DNA of 64,000 bases from Catenovulum sp052056295 (GTDB lineage: Bacteria > Pseudomonadota > Gammaproteobacteria > Enterobacterales > Alteromonadaceae). The translations under genes and the position numbers were made by a program. Location of the stretch: positions 3,534,001-3,598,000 of the forward strand of contig NZ_CP182493.1 in NCBI RefSeq assembly GCF_052056295.1. The letters run 5' to 3'. This document shows, in pieces, positions 8,142 through 17,413 of the stretch; the stretch's first letter is position 1, and every line of letters starts with the position of its first letter. A model generated the notes under the pieces. That model saw only the letters and a program-made list of their open reading frames with translations, ran no database searches and was not told the origin of the DNA.

Positions 8142-10017
8142 TTTTAAACTTAGCAACAGATGTCACCAGCTCGTCTAAGCTGGTATTCAGCTTAGACGAA
8201 ATATCCTGATTGGTGGCAGCCATACCATGTATCTCTACTGCTAAATCTCTAATATTAGTCACATTACGGCTAACTTCTTCGGTCACAACATTTTGTTCTT
8301 CTACTGCTGAAGCAATTGTTGTATTCATATCTGAAATTTGATTAATCTCTGACGAAATATCTTGCAGCATACGACTGGCAGATTTTACCTCAGTAACCGA
8401 TTGTTCACTGTCAGTTAAACAAGCTTGAAGTGTTGTGACTATGCTGCCACAGCGGCTTTGTAGGCCAGCAATGTTTTGTTCAATTTGTTTAGTTGATTCT
8501 TGAGTACGCATAGCTAAATTACGTACTTCATCAGCGACAACTGCAAAACCTCGCCCTTGTTCACCCGCTCTAGCAGATTCAATTGCAGCGTTTAGTGCTA
8601 GTAAGTTTGTTTGCTCCGCTATGTTTTGAATAACTTCGATAATGTTGCCAATGGTTTTACTGTCTTCATCTAATTGCAGAATTTCAGAGTTTGCATTACC
8701 AACGCGTGATGCCAAATTTTGGATAGACTTAACTGTATGTTCTACTTGGCCTTTACCTTCTTTGGCTAGCTGAGCTGTGCTTGCGGCATTGCTAGCAGCT
8801 AATTCGGTGTTTCTGGAAATTTCCGCCACCGTTGATTGCAACTCATTAGTTGCGGTCGCGGCAAGATCTGCTTCGTCTTGCTGAGTTTTTGTCGCGTCTT
8901 GTGTTCTGGTGGTCATGTCGTTTAAATCGATAGAGGCAGATTCGAGCAATTCCGTTGCATGGTGAATATAATTAATTGCCTGAGAAAACTCTGATTGCAG
9001 CTCATTAAAGCTGTGCGCTAAGTAACTTATCTCGTTCTGTCCTTTGACATTTATTCTGATGGTAAGGTCATTTGTCCTGCGTATTGTATCTATTGATTTA
9101 TATAGATGGTTGATTGGATTAACTATATGTCTTGATAAAAAGATACCTAAAGCGAAGATTATGATGACAACAATGCTGGCCATTGAGATGGTAAAAACAA
9201 ATATGCTGTTTTGTTTATCGGTTATTTCTTGTTGTGTTTCTCGCTTGAGCTTGGACAAAGCATTGATCGTATCCTCAGATAGCCTGACCATATTGCCAAC
9301 TAAACCTGAGTTTAGGTCTAAGCCCAAGGTGTCTTGAGCTTGCACAAACTTTTCAAAGTTTAGTGCATAGTCTTGCATTAAGCGCGCGATTTTTTGTTGT
9401 GTCTGTATTGAGATAGTGGAAGCGGCCAGCTTTTGCGAAAATACATTGATGCTGTCGTTAAATTTATCCAAGTATTTTTTATCTAGCCTTAACATAAAAT
9501 CTTTTTCAGCTCGGCGTAATTGCAACATTTGACTTAGTAGTTCGTATTCACTCAGTGCTTTGACTTCACTTTCCACGTTATGAACCGCTTGACGTAATGC
9601 GCCGTAGTGACCCGATTTAGGATCTAAGCCTATATTTGTTTGATGTGAGACAACTTGGACGAACAATTTACTGTACTGTTGAATGTTATTACTAAATACT
9701 TGGATTACTGAAGTTGATAAGTTTTGCGCAATAAAAATTTCGCTCAGTTCATTCGTTTTGTTGGTAATCTGTTGATATTCTTGTTTAAACTGATCTGCGT
9801 ATTCAAGGTCTTTTTCAGATTGAAATCTACTGGCTGTATTACGCAGCGATTGCACATCACTTTCTAATTCGGATAAATGAACTAAGGTGTGATTAAGTTT
9901 TCCAAGCTTTTCGAATTCATTGAACAGAAAAGTGACCAATATGACGATACCAATTAATGTAACACCTAAGTTGAGTAAACTGCGGTGCTGAATAGAAAGG
10001 TTATCAAGTGGGTTCAT
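8134..10017 (-). CDS. Methyl-accepting chemotaxis protein with HBM-type sensor
   Basis: Inner-membrane chemoreceptor of about 627 residues. From the chosen start, TM1 is at about residues 15-37, followed by a long all-helical periplasmic region resembling the helical bimodular (HBM) sensor of Pseudomonas McpS. TM2 lies near residue 285, then HAMP (SRHIVNPINHLY), then the cytoplasmic signalling hairpin. The hairpin tip matches the conserved MCP core (IAEQTNLLALNAAIESARAG). The ATG at 10017 has GGAG upstream, while an in-frame start at 10092 would add 25 hydrophilic residues overlapping moeA. HBM receptors often bind organic acids, but the ligand here is unknown. Confidence 0.9.
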   Translation of the reverse strand: MNPLDNLSIQHRSLLNLGVTLIGIVILVTFLFNEFEKLGKLNHTLVHLSELESDVQSLRNTASRFQSEKDLEYADQFKQEYQQITNKTNELSEIFIAQNLSTSVIQVFSNNIQQYSKLFVQVVSHQTNIGLDPKSGHYGALRQAVHNVESEVKALSEYELLSQMLQLRRAEKDFMLRLDKKYLDKFNDSINVFSQKLAASTISIQTQQKIARLMQDYALNFEKFVQAQDTLGLDLNSGLVGNMVRLSEDTINALSKLKRETQQEITDKQNSIFVFTISMASIVVIIIFALGIFLSRHIVNPINHLYKSIDTIRRTNDLTIRINVKGQNEISYLAHSFNELQSEFSQAINYIHHATELLESASIDLNDMTTRTQDATKTQQDEADLAATATNELQSTVAEISRNTELAASNAASTAQLAKEGKGQVEHTVKSIQNLASRVGNANSEILQLDEDSKTIGNIIEVIQNIAEQTNLLALNAAIESARAGEQGRGFAVVADEVRNLAMRTQESTKQIEQNIAGLQSRCGSIVTTLQACLTDSEQSVTEVKSASRMLQDISSEINQISDMNTTIASAVEEQNVVTEEVSRNVTNIRDLAVEIHGMAATNQDISSKLNTSLDELVTSVAKFKIN

Positions 10018-10078
10018 AGTAAAACCATCTCCATGTTGGTAATTGCATACAAACAATATTTTAAGGGTAAGTGTAGCA

Positions 10079-11317
10079 GTGAATTGCGACAACGATATAT
10101 TTATTACGGTTGATCAAGCATTAACCAGAATGGCTAATGCAGTACGCCCCATTAAGCAAACTGAAACTGTTTGTTTGCAGGATGCTTTAGGCAGAGTTTT
10201 GGCTGAAACTATTTGTTCGCCAATCAATGTACCTGCTTATGATAACTCAGCTATGGATGGTTACGCACTAAACTTATCTGCTAAGTCTGCAAATAGTCGA
10301 TATAAAGTAGTTAGCCAAATTTTAGCTGGTAAACCCAATGATACCGAGATAAAAGCTGGTGAATGTGCACGTATTATGACGGGTGGTAAAATTCCAGTTG
10401 GCTGCGATGCTGTGATAATGCAAGAAAATGTTCGTCTAGTTGACGATAACTGCATTGAGCTAACTAAAGGTGTAAAACTTGGAGATAATATTCGCAGAAG
10501 TGGTGATGATATTAGTCAAGGTGAGACTATTTTTGCCATCGGACGCAAATTATCTGCGATTGATATAGGTTGTTTGGCCTCGTTAGGTCTCAAGCACATC
10601 CAAGTCATTAAGCAGTTAACTATTGGTATTTTTACAACAGGCGATGAGCTAGCTCAGCCTGGCGAGCCATTAAAAACAGGGCAAATATACGATAGCAATA
10701 GGCCAATGTTAAAAGCACTGTTAAAGCAAGCAGGTTTTGATGTGCTTGACGCTGGTGTAATTGCAGACGAGCTAGAGGCGATTAAAACCGGTATAAAAAA
10801 ACTTGCTGCTGTGTGCGATGCTATCATTACTTGTGGTGGGGTGTCGGTTGGGGTTGCTGATTATACTGGCAAAGCATTTGCCGAGCTTGGCGAAATTGAT
10901 TTTTGGAAAGTCGCAATGAAACCAGGCAAGCCTTTTGCCTTTGGTTCAATTAAACATCAACAAAACACAGTATTCTTATTCGGACTGCCAGGTAACCCAG
11001 TATCATCGGCTGTCACATTTGAAATTTTAACTTTACCTATACTTCGACTTATGAGTAGTCAACAAGCTCAGCCAACTAATACGCTCTATTTACCGACAAA
11101 TAAAGCGATTAAAAAGCGCCCAGGTCGTCGAGACTATCAAAGAGCAAGTATCCAAAGGAATGAACAAGGGACACCCATTGCGGTAACTCCGTTTGCAAAA
11201 CAAAGTTCTGGGGTTTTGTCTGAGCTCGCGCATGCAGATTGTTTAATTGTTCTTGAAAAAGAACAAGATGGAGTTGAGCAGGGTGAAAGTGTGTTAGTGC
11301 TACCGGTAGCTAAATAA
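10079..11317 (+). CDS. moeA: Molybdopterin molybdenumtransferase MoeA
   Basis: Inserts molybdate into adenylylated molybdopterin, the last common step of molybdenum cofactor synthesis. Diagnostic motifs are PAYDNSAMDGYAL, IMTGGKIPVGCDAVIMQE, FTTGDELAQPGEPL, TCGGVSVGVADYT and GLPGNPVSSAVTF, in the usual domain order. I place the start at the GTG (MNCDNDIFITVDQAL), which matches the family N-terminus and follows an AAGGG. A TTG at 10043 would add 12 residues. No other mo* gene is nearby, and it is divergent from the chemoreceptor. Confidence 0.93.
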   Translation: MNCDNDIFITVDQALTRMANAVRPIKQTETVCLQDALGRVLAETICSPINVPAYDNSAMDGYALNLSAKSANSRYKVVSQILAGKPNDTEIKAGECARIMTGGKIPVGCDAVIMQENVRLVDDNCIELTKGVKLGDNIRRSGDDISQGETIFAIGRKLSAIDIGCLASLGLKHIQVIKQLTIGIFTTGDELAQPGEPLKTGQIYDSNRPMLKALLKQAGFDVLDAGVIADELEAIKTGIKKLAAVCDAIITCGGVSVGVADYTGKAFAELGEIDFWKVAMKPGKPFAFGSIKHQQNTVFLFGLPGNPVSSAVTFEILTLPILRLMSSQQAQPTNTLYLPTNKAIKKRPGRRDYQRASIQRNEQGTPIAVTPFAKQSSGVLSELAHADCLIVLEKEQDGVEQGESVLVLPVAK

Positions 11318-11534
11318 AAGTGGCATTTGTGAGAAATATGTTGCATATTTAACTTAAATTAACTTTGAAGCAACTCTTTTAGCTGCTACATTTAATTTAT
11401 CAAATTGATGATGGGTTTGTAGCCGGACGTTCATTTATTTGCAATGACTTTTAGATAAGCTTGATGGAACGGTTATTTAAACTTTCTGCTAGTTCTCGGA
11501 ATTTTAATTGCTAGATTGATACAGGATAAGAACA

Positions 11535-14500
11535 ATGAAAATGCCTAACAAACTAAAATCTAACCTTGCTCTGTGCATGACTGTTGGTTTGTTGTCTGGA
11601 TGTTTTGGTGGCTCTGATGGGAAACCAACACCGACACCTACACCGACCCCAACTCCTACCGCGAGTGCTGAAATTTCTGGTATTGCAGCTAAAGGTGTTA
11701 TAAAAAATGGTGTAGTGACTTTATACCGAGTTGAAGCTAATGGTACGCTTGGTGCGCAGTTACAAACTGAGCCATCACCGGTTATAACCAATGCGAAAGG
11801 TAATTATACGGCGGAAATAGTCGAAGATTATCAAGGTGCAATTAAAATTGAGGTGACACCGTCGGCCGACACTAGAATGATATGTGACGTAGTTGAAGGT
11901 TGTGGTACCGGAGTCGAATTTGGTGATGAGTTAACCCTAGATTCAAGCTTTAAACTTGCTGCGGTTACTAAGGCTGTTAAAGAAGCTAACCAAGACAAAG
12001 CGATTGTTAATACCAATGTTACCCCGTTAACAGACATAGCTGCGGCAATTTTTGCTGAGACAGTTGCAAACGCAGGTGATACACAAGTTAACGCCGAAGA
12101 TGTGGTAAAAGCGGCTAACAAACAAGTTGCTGCGATATTTAAGTTAGGCGATGGTGTTGATGTTTCTGAAATTCCGGTCATAGATATCACTGACCAAGAT
12201 GAAATTGAAAATGCGGACGCAGAATCCTTCCAAGCCGCAGCAGTTGTGTCAGCAATCGCGGCAAAAGCGGTTAAATCTGAAAACTTATCAAGCTTCTTAC
12301 AACAAGCGGCACAAGATATAGCTGATAATAAAGGTACAGTAAAAGCTTCGGTTGCAACTAATGCTGATGATGATAAGTTCAAAATCACCTTAGAAGATAC
12401 GGTAGCCCAAGTTAAAAACTTAAACGACAATTTACAAACCAAAATTAAAGAGAAAATTGATCGTTCAACCGACTTAACTGATCAGCAAAAGCAAGAGGCT
12501 AAAGACAAAGCAGATCAAGCTTTCCAAAATAATGATCAAATTAGTGCCGCTGCGACTGGATATGTAGCAGACACTGAAGAAGTTATTGCTGATGCGGTGC
12601 AAAATCAAACAGATCGTGCTGGTGATGAACTAGATGCAGACGATATTGAGCCAGAGCCAACAGGTCCGGTAATCGTTGGTAAATTATTCGTTGATACCAA
12701 AAGATTAAATGAAGATGGTGACATCACTTTTGACCCACTAGAAAATGACACATTACGTGTTGAAAACGACACAAGTTCTGTTGCAACCCTAGACAGTATA
12801 GGTTCCGCGTCGTTTGGTACAGCAAGCATAGTGGATGGCAAGGTAAAATACGTACCAGATGCTGATTTTAATGGTCAAGATACAATTACTTATACTGTTA
12901 AAATTTTAGATGAGACTCGAACTGCTAATATTACTTTTACGGTTAATCCACAAAGCGACACTATGGACCACAGTGAAAGCTTGGATGAAGATAATCAAAT
13001 TACCACATCCATTTCGAGCCATGACGCAAATAGCATTGTAAAAATTGAAGTTACCACCCAACCACAAAATGGTTCAGTGCAAGTAAATGGTACAAGTTTG
13101 GTATATACACCAAACGCAGACTTTAATGGTACAGACAGTCTAGTTTATGCAGTGACAACTAACGTAGTATTGGCTGACGGTAGTAGTGAAATTGAAGTTG
13201 GTACAATTAATTATGATGTAGCATCTATCGTCGATGCGTTAGATGACACCTTTTCTACGCTGCAATTTGTTTTCAAAGAGAAAATTGATTTACTTGCAAA
13301 TGATAAGTTTGTTAAAGCAAACGTAGCTAGCATAGCTTTGTTAGATGGCAGCAACCCAGTACAGAGTTTAACCACAGCTATTGCTGATATCTTTATCGAG
13401 GCTGATGGCACATTAACTTACCAGCCACTTGATAATAAACTTGGCTCGGATGAGTTTAGCTATCAAGTGACCACGACCAATGGTGTAACTGAAACTGCTA
13501 AAGTAACAGTGACAGTGACAGAAAACAGCGCGACCAATCGTGCTATTGCTATGGTTGATGATATTCGTACTTGGGGCGCGTATATGTTCCCTGACAAATT
13601 CACTGGACCAAGAGATTTAGTTGAAGATACGGAAGAGTTGTTCGACGCAATTGATGCTGCTATGCCTGTTTTCTCTGACGAAGTAGCTGAATTGGACATG
13701 ATTGGTGATGTAGCAAATCTGCTTGAGAACATCACGGACGATATTATTTATGATGTGACTGATCTTGAAGTATTTGAAACGGCAGACATTGCCAACTATG
13801 ACAGCTCGATAACCGGCCGAATTGAAGTTAAAGAATTAGCTGACGGCGAAGCAAGTTATGACGTTGATCTTGAACAAGATGGTGTTACTTTAACCGGTAC
13901 TTTGAAATTGATGTTACCGGATGAAGAGGAAGACACTTCTGTTGTTGATAAAACTTTATCACTAGAAATTGTTGGTATGTTAGACGCTGGTACAACAAGC
14001 ATTGAAATATCAGAAGGTACTGCTGTTGTATTAATTGCAGGTGCGGATCACGCAACAGAAGAGCAAAATGAAGTATTAAACATTCAATTTGACTTAGTTG
14101 TAAACTTGATGCAAGACGTGATTGCCAACGAACTTGACGACAAGGTTGAGTTTAGTGGTGAGTTACGCGCAACTGTTGTAAAAGGCCAAGAGTTTACTGT
14201 TATCAATCATGATACTGACGATGGTGTAACAGAAACAGAAGTATTCGATTTGTATTTACCATCACAAATCTTTGCCAAAGGGGCGTTTGTGGTAAATGAT
14301 GGTGATGATTTTGAAGCATCATTGGATATTATGGTTGCGAATGCTAAAGAGCATAAATTAGCTGGTCCGATTGAAATATTTGATTTGGACGAAGAAGATG
14401 TTGAAGGTCAATTAGAAGATGAAAACAATTGGTTAAATGTGACAGGTGTTTTATCTTTCTTTGCAAATCCTTCTGTGCAGCAGCAAGGTGAAATTGAATT

Positions 14501-14831
14501 GACTGTTCGTCGCGTGGGTTATGAGCAGGTTGAGGTTGACGTAGAGTTATCTGATAGCAACAGTGAAATTCATATTGCACTGGATTCAGATGATGAAGGT
14601 GAACTCATTATCCGCAATAGTTTCGACGTGCAAAACGGCAATGGTCTTGTGCTTGAATATAATGAAGATGGTATAGGTGAAGTTGACGATACAGACCCAG
14701 ATGCTGCTAAGATTGTCGCTATTATTCGTGATACTAGAGACAACAACAAAATCTTAGCGACCTTTGAACAAGCTGGAGATCTTGTTACTGTGTTCTACAC
14801 TGAAACGAATAGATTTGAAACGCTATACTAA
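11535..14831 (+). CDS. Large Ig/cadherin-like repeat lipoprotein
   Basis: A 1098-residue acidic lipoprotein, probably on the outer membrane or cell surface. The signal peptide ends in the lipobox LLSGC with Cys23 as the lipidation site, followed by a (Pro-Thr)n spacer at about residues 30-42. Residues about 45-350 are helical and Ala-rich. Residues about 376-665 hold cadherin-like/Ig-like tandem modules with the recurring YVPDADFNGQDTITYTV and YTPNADFNGTDSLVYAV signatures. The C-terminal 430 residues are Asp/Glu-rich and unassigned. AGGATAAG precedes the ATG. An IS element is inserted in its terminator. Adhesion or carbohydrate-related display is possible but unproven. Confidence 0.8.
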   Translation: MKMPNKLKSNLALCMTVGLLSGCFGGSDGKPTPTPTPTPTPTASAEISGIAAKGVIKNGVVTLYRVEANGTLGAQLQTEPSPVITNAKGNYTAEIVEDYQGAIKIEVTPSADTRMICDVVEGCGTGVEFGDELTLDSSFKLAAVTKAVKEANQDKAIVNTNVTPLTDIAAAIFAETVANAGDTQVNAEDVVKAANKQVAAIFKLGDGVDVSEIPVIDITDQDEIENADAESFQAAAVVSAIAAKAVKSENLSSFLQQAAQDIADNKGTVKASVATNADDDKFKITLEDTVAQVKNLNDNLQTKIKEKIDRSTDLTDQQKQEAKDKADQAFQNNDQISAAATGYVADTEEVIADAVQNQTDRAGDELDADDIEPEPTGPVIVGKLFVDTKRLNEDGDITFDPLENDTLRVENDTSSVATLDSIGSASFGTASIVDGKVKYVPDADFNGQDTITYTVKILDETRTANITFTVNPQSDTMDHSESLDEDNQITTSISSHDANSIVKIEVTTQPQNGSVQVNGTSLVYTPNADFNGTDSLVYAVTTNVVLADGSSEIEVGTINYDVASIVDALDDTFSTLQFVFKEKIDLLANDKFVKANVASIALLDGSNPVQSLTTAIADIFIEADGTLTYQPLDNKLGSDEFSYQVTTTNGVTETAKVTVTVTENSATNRAIAMVDDIRTWGAYMFPDKFTGPRDLVEDTEELFDAIDAAMPVFSDEVAELDMIGDVANLLENITDDIIYDVTDLEVFETADIANYDSSITGRIEVKELADGEASYDVDLEQDGVTLTGTLKLMLPDEEEDTSVVDKTLSLEIVGMLDAGTTSIEISEGTAVVLIAGADHATEEQNEVLNIQFDLVVNLMQDVIANELDDKVEFSGELRATVVKGQEFTVINHDTDDGVTETEVFDLYLPSQIFAKGAFVVNDGDDFEASLDIMVANAKEHKLAGPIEIFDLDEEDVEGQLEDENNWLNVTGVLSFFANPSVQQQGEIELTVRRVGYEQVEVDVELSDSNSEIHIALDSDDEGELIIRNSFDVQNGNGLVLEYNEDGIGEVDDTDPDAAKIVAIIRDTRDNNKILATFEQAGDLVTVFYTETNRFETLY

Positions 14832-14866
14832 AGCAGACTAGTTTAAGTAAAAAAGGGGGGCTAAGC

Positions 14867-16197
14867 CTGAGCGATCCCCAGAAATTTAAAGCAGCTCATA
14901 ACCAACACCGTCACTACAAATTTGAAGTTGCCGGATAGCAAGCAGGCAACTTCTAATTTTAAAAACAAATCGCTGATCGGCTGCTACTCTTCGGCCAATA
15001 AAAGCCAGAGATAAGACAGTGTCACTTTTTATAGAATTAGCTTGGTATTGCCGGTGCTTATTTTCGAGTTTTGCCATCATTCCAAAAATCATCAATACCC
15101 AGTGCGCCAGCGTGGTTAGAAAGATTAGAATGGATAACCTTTTTAGGTGAGTCGTTTTATTGTATTCAAAACCCAATCCAAAACGTCGACTTTTCATATC
15201 CCTAAATCCCTCTTCAATTTGCATCCGCATTCTGTATATTTTTACCACCCGCTTGGCTAATTGATTACCTTGAGGTAACGAAGTTGCTAGTACCCAAGGC
15301 TCTCTCGCTGAGCGGCGATTATTCATTGCGGTTGTGGTTCTTAGCAGTTGACCTCGACGATTGTACGAGTGTCGGCCTTTATTATCTTGTTTATAAACGA
15401 CAAGCTGGCAGTGTAGTGGGTCATACCTAGGCATTTGCACTGAAAATGATTTAGGACAAGATGTTGCTTTTGCATGCAATGTGCTGACACATTGCCAGTT
15501 ATCAACACCTGTTGCATACAAATTAGGAATACGAGCTCGCCCAACGAAATCCCATCCCATTGTGAGCACACTACGAAACCATGGCGCTTTAAACCCAGCA
15601 TCAGTAACGATTATTGGTTTGCAATCTAGGGGCAGTAGTTCAGCCAATTTAAATAAAAACTTGGTGTGGGTGTTACGCTTTTCTTTAGTTTTCGCGTCAT
15701 GAACTTCTTCATAAACACATAACCCTCTGCCATGCGAAGCAAGTGTGGCACGTATTAAAAAATGTCGGCGATATTCGTCTAAATCAGACCAATCAACTAA
15801 GATAATTGGTCTCTTGCAATTACCGACGGTAAAATTGGCTAAAGCTTGATACACAGAAAACGTCTCAGTGTGTAAGGTTTTGTTTGATAGTAATCGGTCT
15901 GCACGCTTTATCTTGTGTTTTTCTTTAGAGTTAGATGCTAAACCTCGACCAAGTGAAGTTACCGTTGCCGCAGAGCCTGAAATTAAACTTTGCACCGCTA
16001 CAACTAAGGCATTTCTTCTATGTCCGTGCATATTTGGCGTGACAAGAGTCAATGTTTTATTCAAAATAGATTTTGCTTTCATGGTGCTCAATGATTTGTG
16101 ATTTTTCGCAATTGATCAGATCACCAAGCACTATGAAAGTTCCCCAAATAACTCTCATTCCTTTGTTTTATATAAATAATTTCTGGGGATAGCTCAG
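14867..16197 (-). mobile_element. Insertion sequence, IS4 family, IS10 group (1331 bp)
   Basis: The complete element is bounded by terminal inverted repeats CTGAGCGATCCCCAGAAATT on the left and, as reverse complement, CTGAGCTATCCCCAGAAATT on the right, with one mismatch in 20. Length (1331 bp) is close to IS10 (1329 bp). The transposase ATG lies at nucleotide 107 from the outer end, matching IS10 geometry. GATC sites occur in the left inverted repeat and just upstream of the transposase gene near 16115-16122, as expected for Dam-controlled transposition. A clean 9-bp duplication and an open transposase frame indicate a recent, possibly active copy. Confidence 0.95.
14886..16091 (-). CDS. IS10-group transposase (DDE, IS4 family)
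   Basis: A 401-residue DDE transposase that cuts and pastes its own element. It aligns along its length with IS10 transposase. Catalytic residues are Asp100 (VDWSD), Asp164 (VTDAGFK) and Glu293 within the YREK signature Y286-R289-E293-K300 (RMQIEEGFRDMK). There is no frameshift or internal stop. It is the only gene in the element. Confidence 0.95.
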   Translation of the reverse strand: MSTMKAKSILNKTLTLVTPNMHGHRRNALVVAVQSLISGSAATVTSLGRGLASNSKEKHKIKRADRLLSNKTLHTETFSVYQALANFTVGNCKRPIILVDWSDLDEYRRHFLIRATLASHGRGLCVYEEVHDAKTKEKRNTHTKFLFKLAELLPLDCKPIIVTDAGFKAPWFRSVLTMGWDFVGRARIPNLYATGVDNWQCVSTLHAKATSCPKSFSVQMPRYDPLHCQLVVYKQDNKGRHSYNRRGQLLRTTTAMNNRRSAREPWVLATSLPQGNQLAKRVVKIYRMRMQIEEGFRDMKSRRFGLGFEYNKTTHLKRLSILIFLTTLAHWVLMIFGMMAKLENKHRQYQANSIKSDTVLSLAFIGRRVAADQRFVFKIRSCLLAIRQLQICSDGVGYELL

Positions 16198-16250
16198 GGG
16201 CTAAGCTCCCCTTTTTTAGTTTGTAACCTTAATATAATGATGGAAATTGG

Positions 16251-17408
16251 ATGAAACCTAACTGTAAAACTATAACAAGAATATGTTTGTTGCTATCAGT
16301 CCCAAATTTAGCAGTTGCCCAAGAAGAAGACACATACCAAATTAGCCACTCGTTAGAATCTTTCAGTTACAGCGAAATTATGCCTGTAATTCAAACTTTT
16401 GGTGGCGTGATACCAATTGGTAAAATTGGTAAACAAGCAAGCTTTTCTGAAGCTCCCGAAGAAGGTCGTCACGGTTTAACGCACAATAAAGCCTATTTGA
16501 ATTTCTCGCGTAACAACTGGACTGTGTTTTTAGCAACCCGTTACGATTATTCAATAGATTTTACCCCTGATGCGGCGCAGTTGTTTTTTTTAGACCGCTC
16601 AGAGCGACCGGTTGATAAAGATGAATATGCTATTTATTTTAAAGCGCAGCATATTAGAGCCAATGGATTTGGTTTTGCTTACGATAATAACTTAGGTAAT
16701 TTTTCCTACAAAATAGCCGCAAGTTATTGGGATGTGGGTTACATGGAAGACGGTGAAGTAGATGGGACTTTTTTAGTTAATGACGATGGTGATACCTTCG
16801 AAGTTACAGGTGAAATAGATTACGCCTATTTTGATGATGCCGTGTTAGACAGGAAAAACTGCCCAAGAACAGATCCGCCAAAAGCAGGTTGTCATGGCGC
16901 TTGGATTACCGACGGTAAAGGTTATAGCTTAGATGTATTTTTAGCGTATCAATTTTCCAACAATTGGCAGCTTGCTGTTTCAATTTATGATTTGTACAAC
17001 AAGTTTGAATTTGAACATTTAGGTAAAACTAGCGGCCAGTTAGACACTCGCACTGAAGTGTTTAACGATGATGGTACTTTTGACATCAATCCTAGTTTCA
17101 TCGGTTCATATCCAGATGGTGCGCATAAACTAGATATGTCTAGCCAAATAAACGCTAGATTAGATGGTGAATGGGGTTTACCACTATGGTCTGAGGTTTA
17201 CGTATCTGATGGTAAAACTTTCCCAAGTTTTGGTATTGGTTATGATATACAAAACTGGCGAATTGAAGCTGGTTACCAACTCAAGACGAATGCGTACATA
17301 TTTTCGGTTAAACACCCGGTTGTGCATTTTACCCTAGGCAGTGAAACGACTGATTTAGTCAACGCACAAGCTATAATTCTCAATTTTGGGCTGAATTATC
17401 AATTCTAG
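16251..17408 (+). CDS. Putative outer-membrane beta-barrel protein
   Basis: A 385-residue exported protein with a signal peptide ending near AVAQEED. Alternating hydrophobic/aromatic strands (NNWTVFLATRYDYSI, NFSYKIAASYWDVGYM) and a C-terminal phenylalanine (FGLNYQF) are typical of Bam-inserted beta-barrels. A Cys pair (NCPRTDPPKAGC) may form a disulfide in an extracellular loop. I do not recognise the family. It lies 44 bp after the IS target duplication and converges on the OPT transporter gene with 5 bp between stops. Before the IS arrived it would have been only about 79 bp downstream of the large lipoprotein gene, so the two may have been co-expressed. Confidence 0.7.
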   Translation: MKPNCKTITRICLLLSVPNLAVAQEEDTYQISHSLESFSYSEIMPVIQTFGGVIPIGKIGKQASFSEAPEEGRHGLTHNKAYLNFSRNNWTVFLATRYDYSIDFTPDAAQLFFLDRSERPVDKDEYAIYFKAQHIRANGFGFAYDNNLGNFSYKIAASYWDVGYMEDGEVDGTFLVNDDGDTFEVTGEIDYAYFDDAVLDRKNCPRTDPPKAGCHGAWITDGKGYSLDVFLAYQFSNNWQLAVSIYDLYNKFEFEHLGKTSGQLDTRTEVFNDDGTFDINPSFIGSYPDGAHKLDMSSQINARLDGEWGLPLWSEVYVSDGKTFPSFGIGYDIQNWRIEAGYQLKTNAYIFSVKHPVVHFTLGSETTDLVNAQAIILNFGLNYQF

Positions 17409-17413
17409 GGGGC

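Larger units (their letters stand above)
14858..16206. repeat. 9-bp target site duplication flanking the IS
   Basis: GGGCTAAGC occurs at 14858-14866 and again at 16198-16206, immediately outside the IS ends. Nine bases is the duplication length of IS10-group elements, and the site contains the GCTNAGC core preferred by IS10, offset by one base from the usual centre. Confidence 0.9.
14850..16217 (+). terminator. Lipoprotein gene terminator split by an IS element
   Basis: Removing the IS and one target copy rebuilds a hairpin with an A-rich 5' flank, GGGG, CTAAGC loop region, CCCC and a TTTTTT tail, a classic rho-independent terminator. The left half now sits at 14850-14866 and the right half at 16198-16217. 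The coordinates span the insertion. Confidence 0.75.

Noticed and set aside
11504..11791. A minus-strand frame with a Val-Gly run over the start of the large lipoprotein gene
   Set aside because: The run is the complement of the Pro-Thr spacer codons, and the plus-strand gene has a clear signal peptide and ribosome site.
14867..16197. Possible composite transposon
   Set aside because: Only one IS copy is present in the window, and its 9-bp duplication directly flanks that single copy, so it moved alone.
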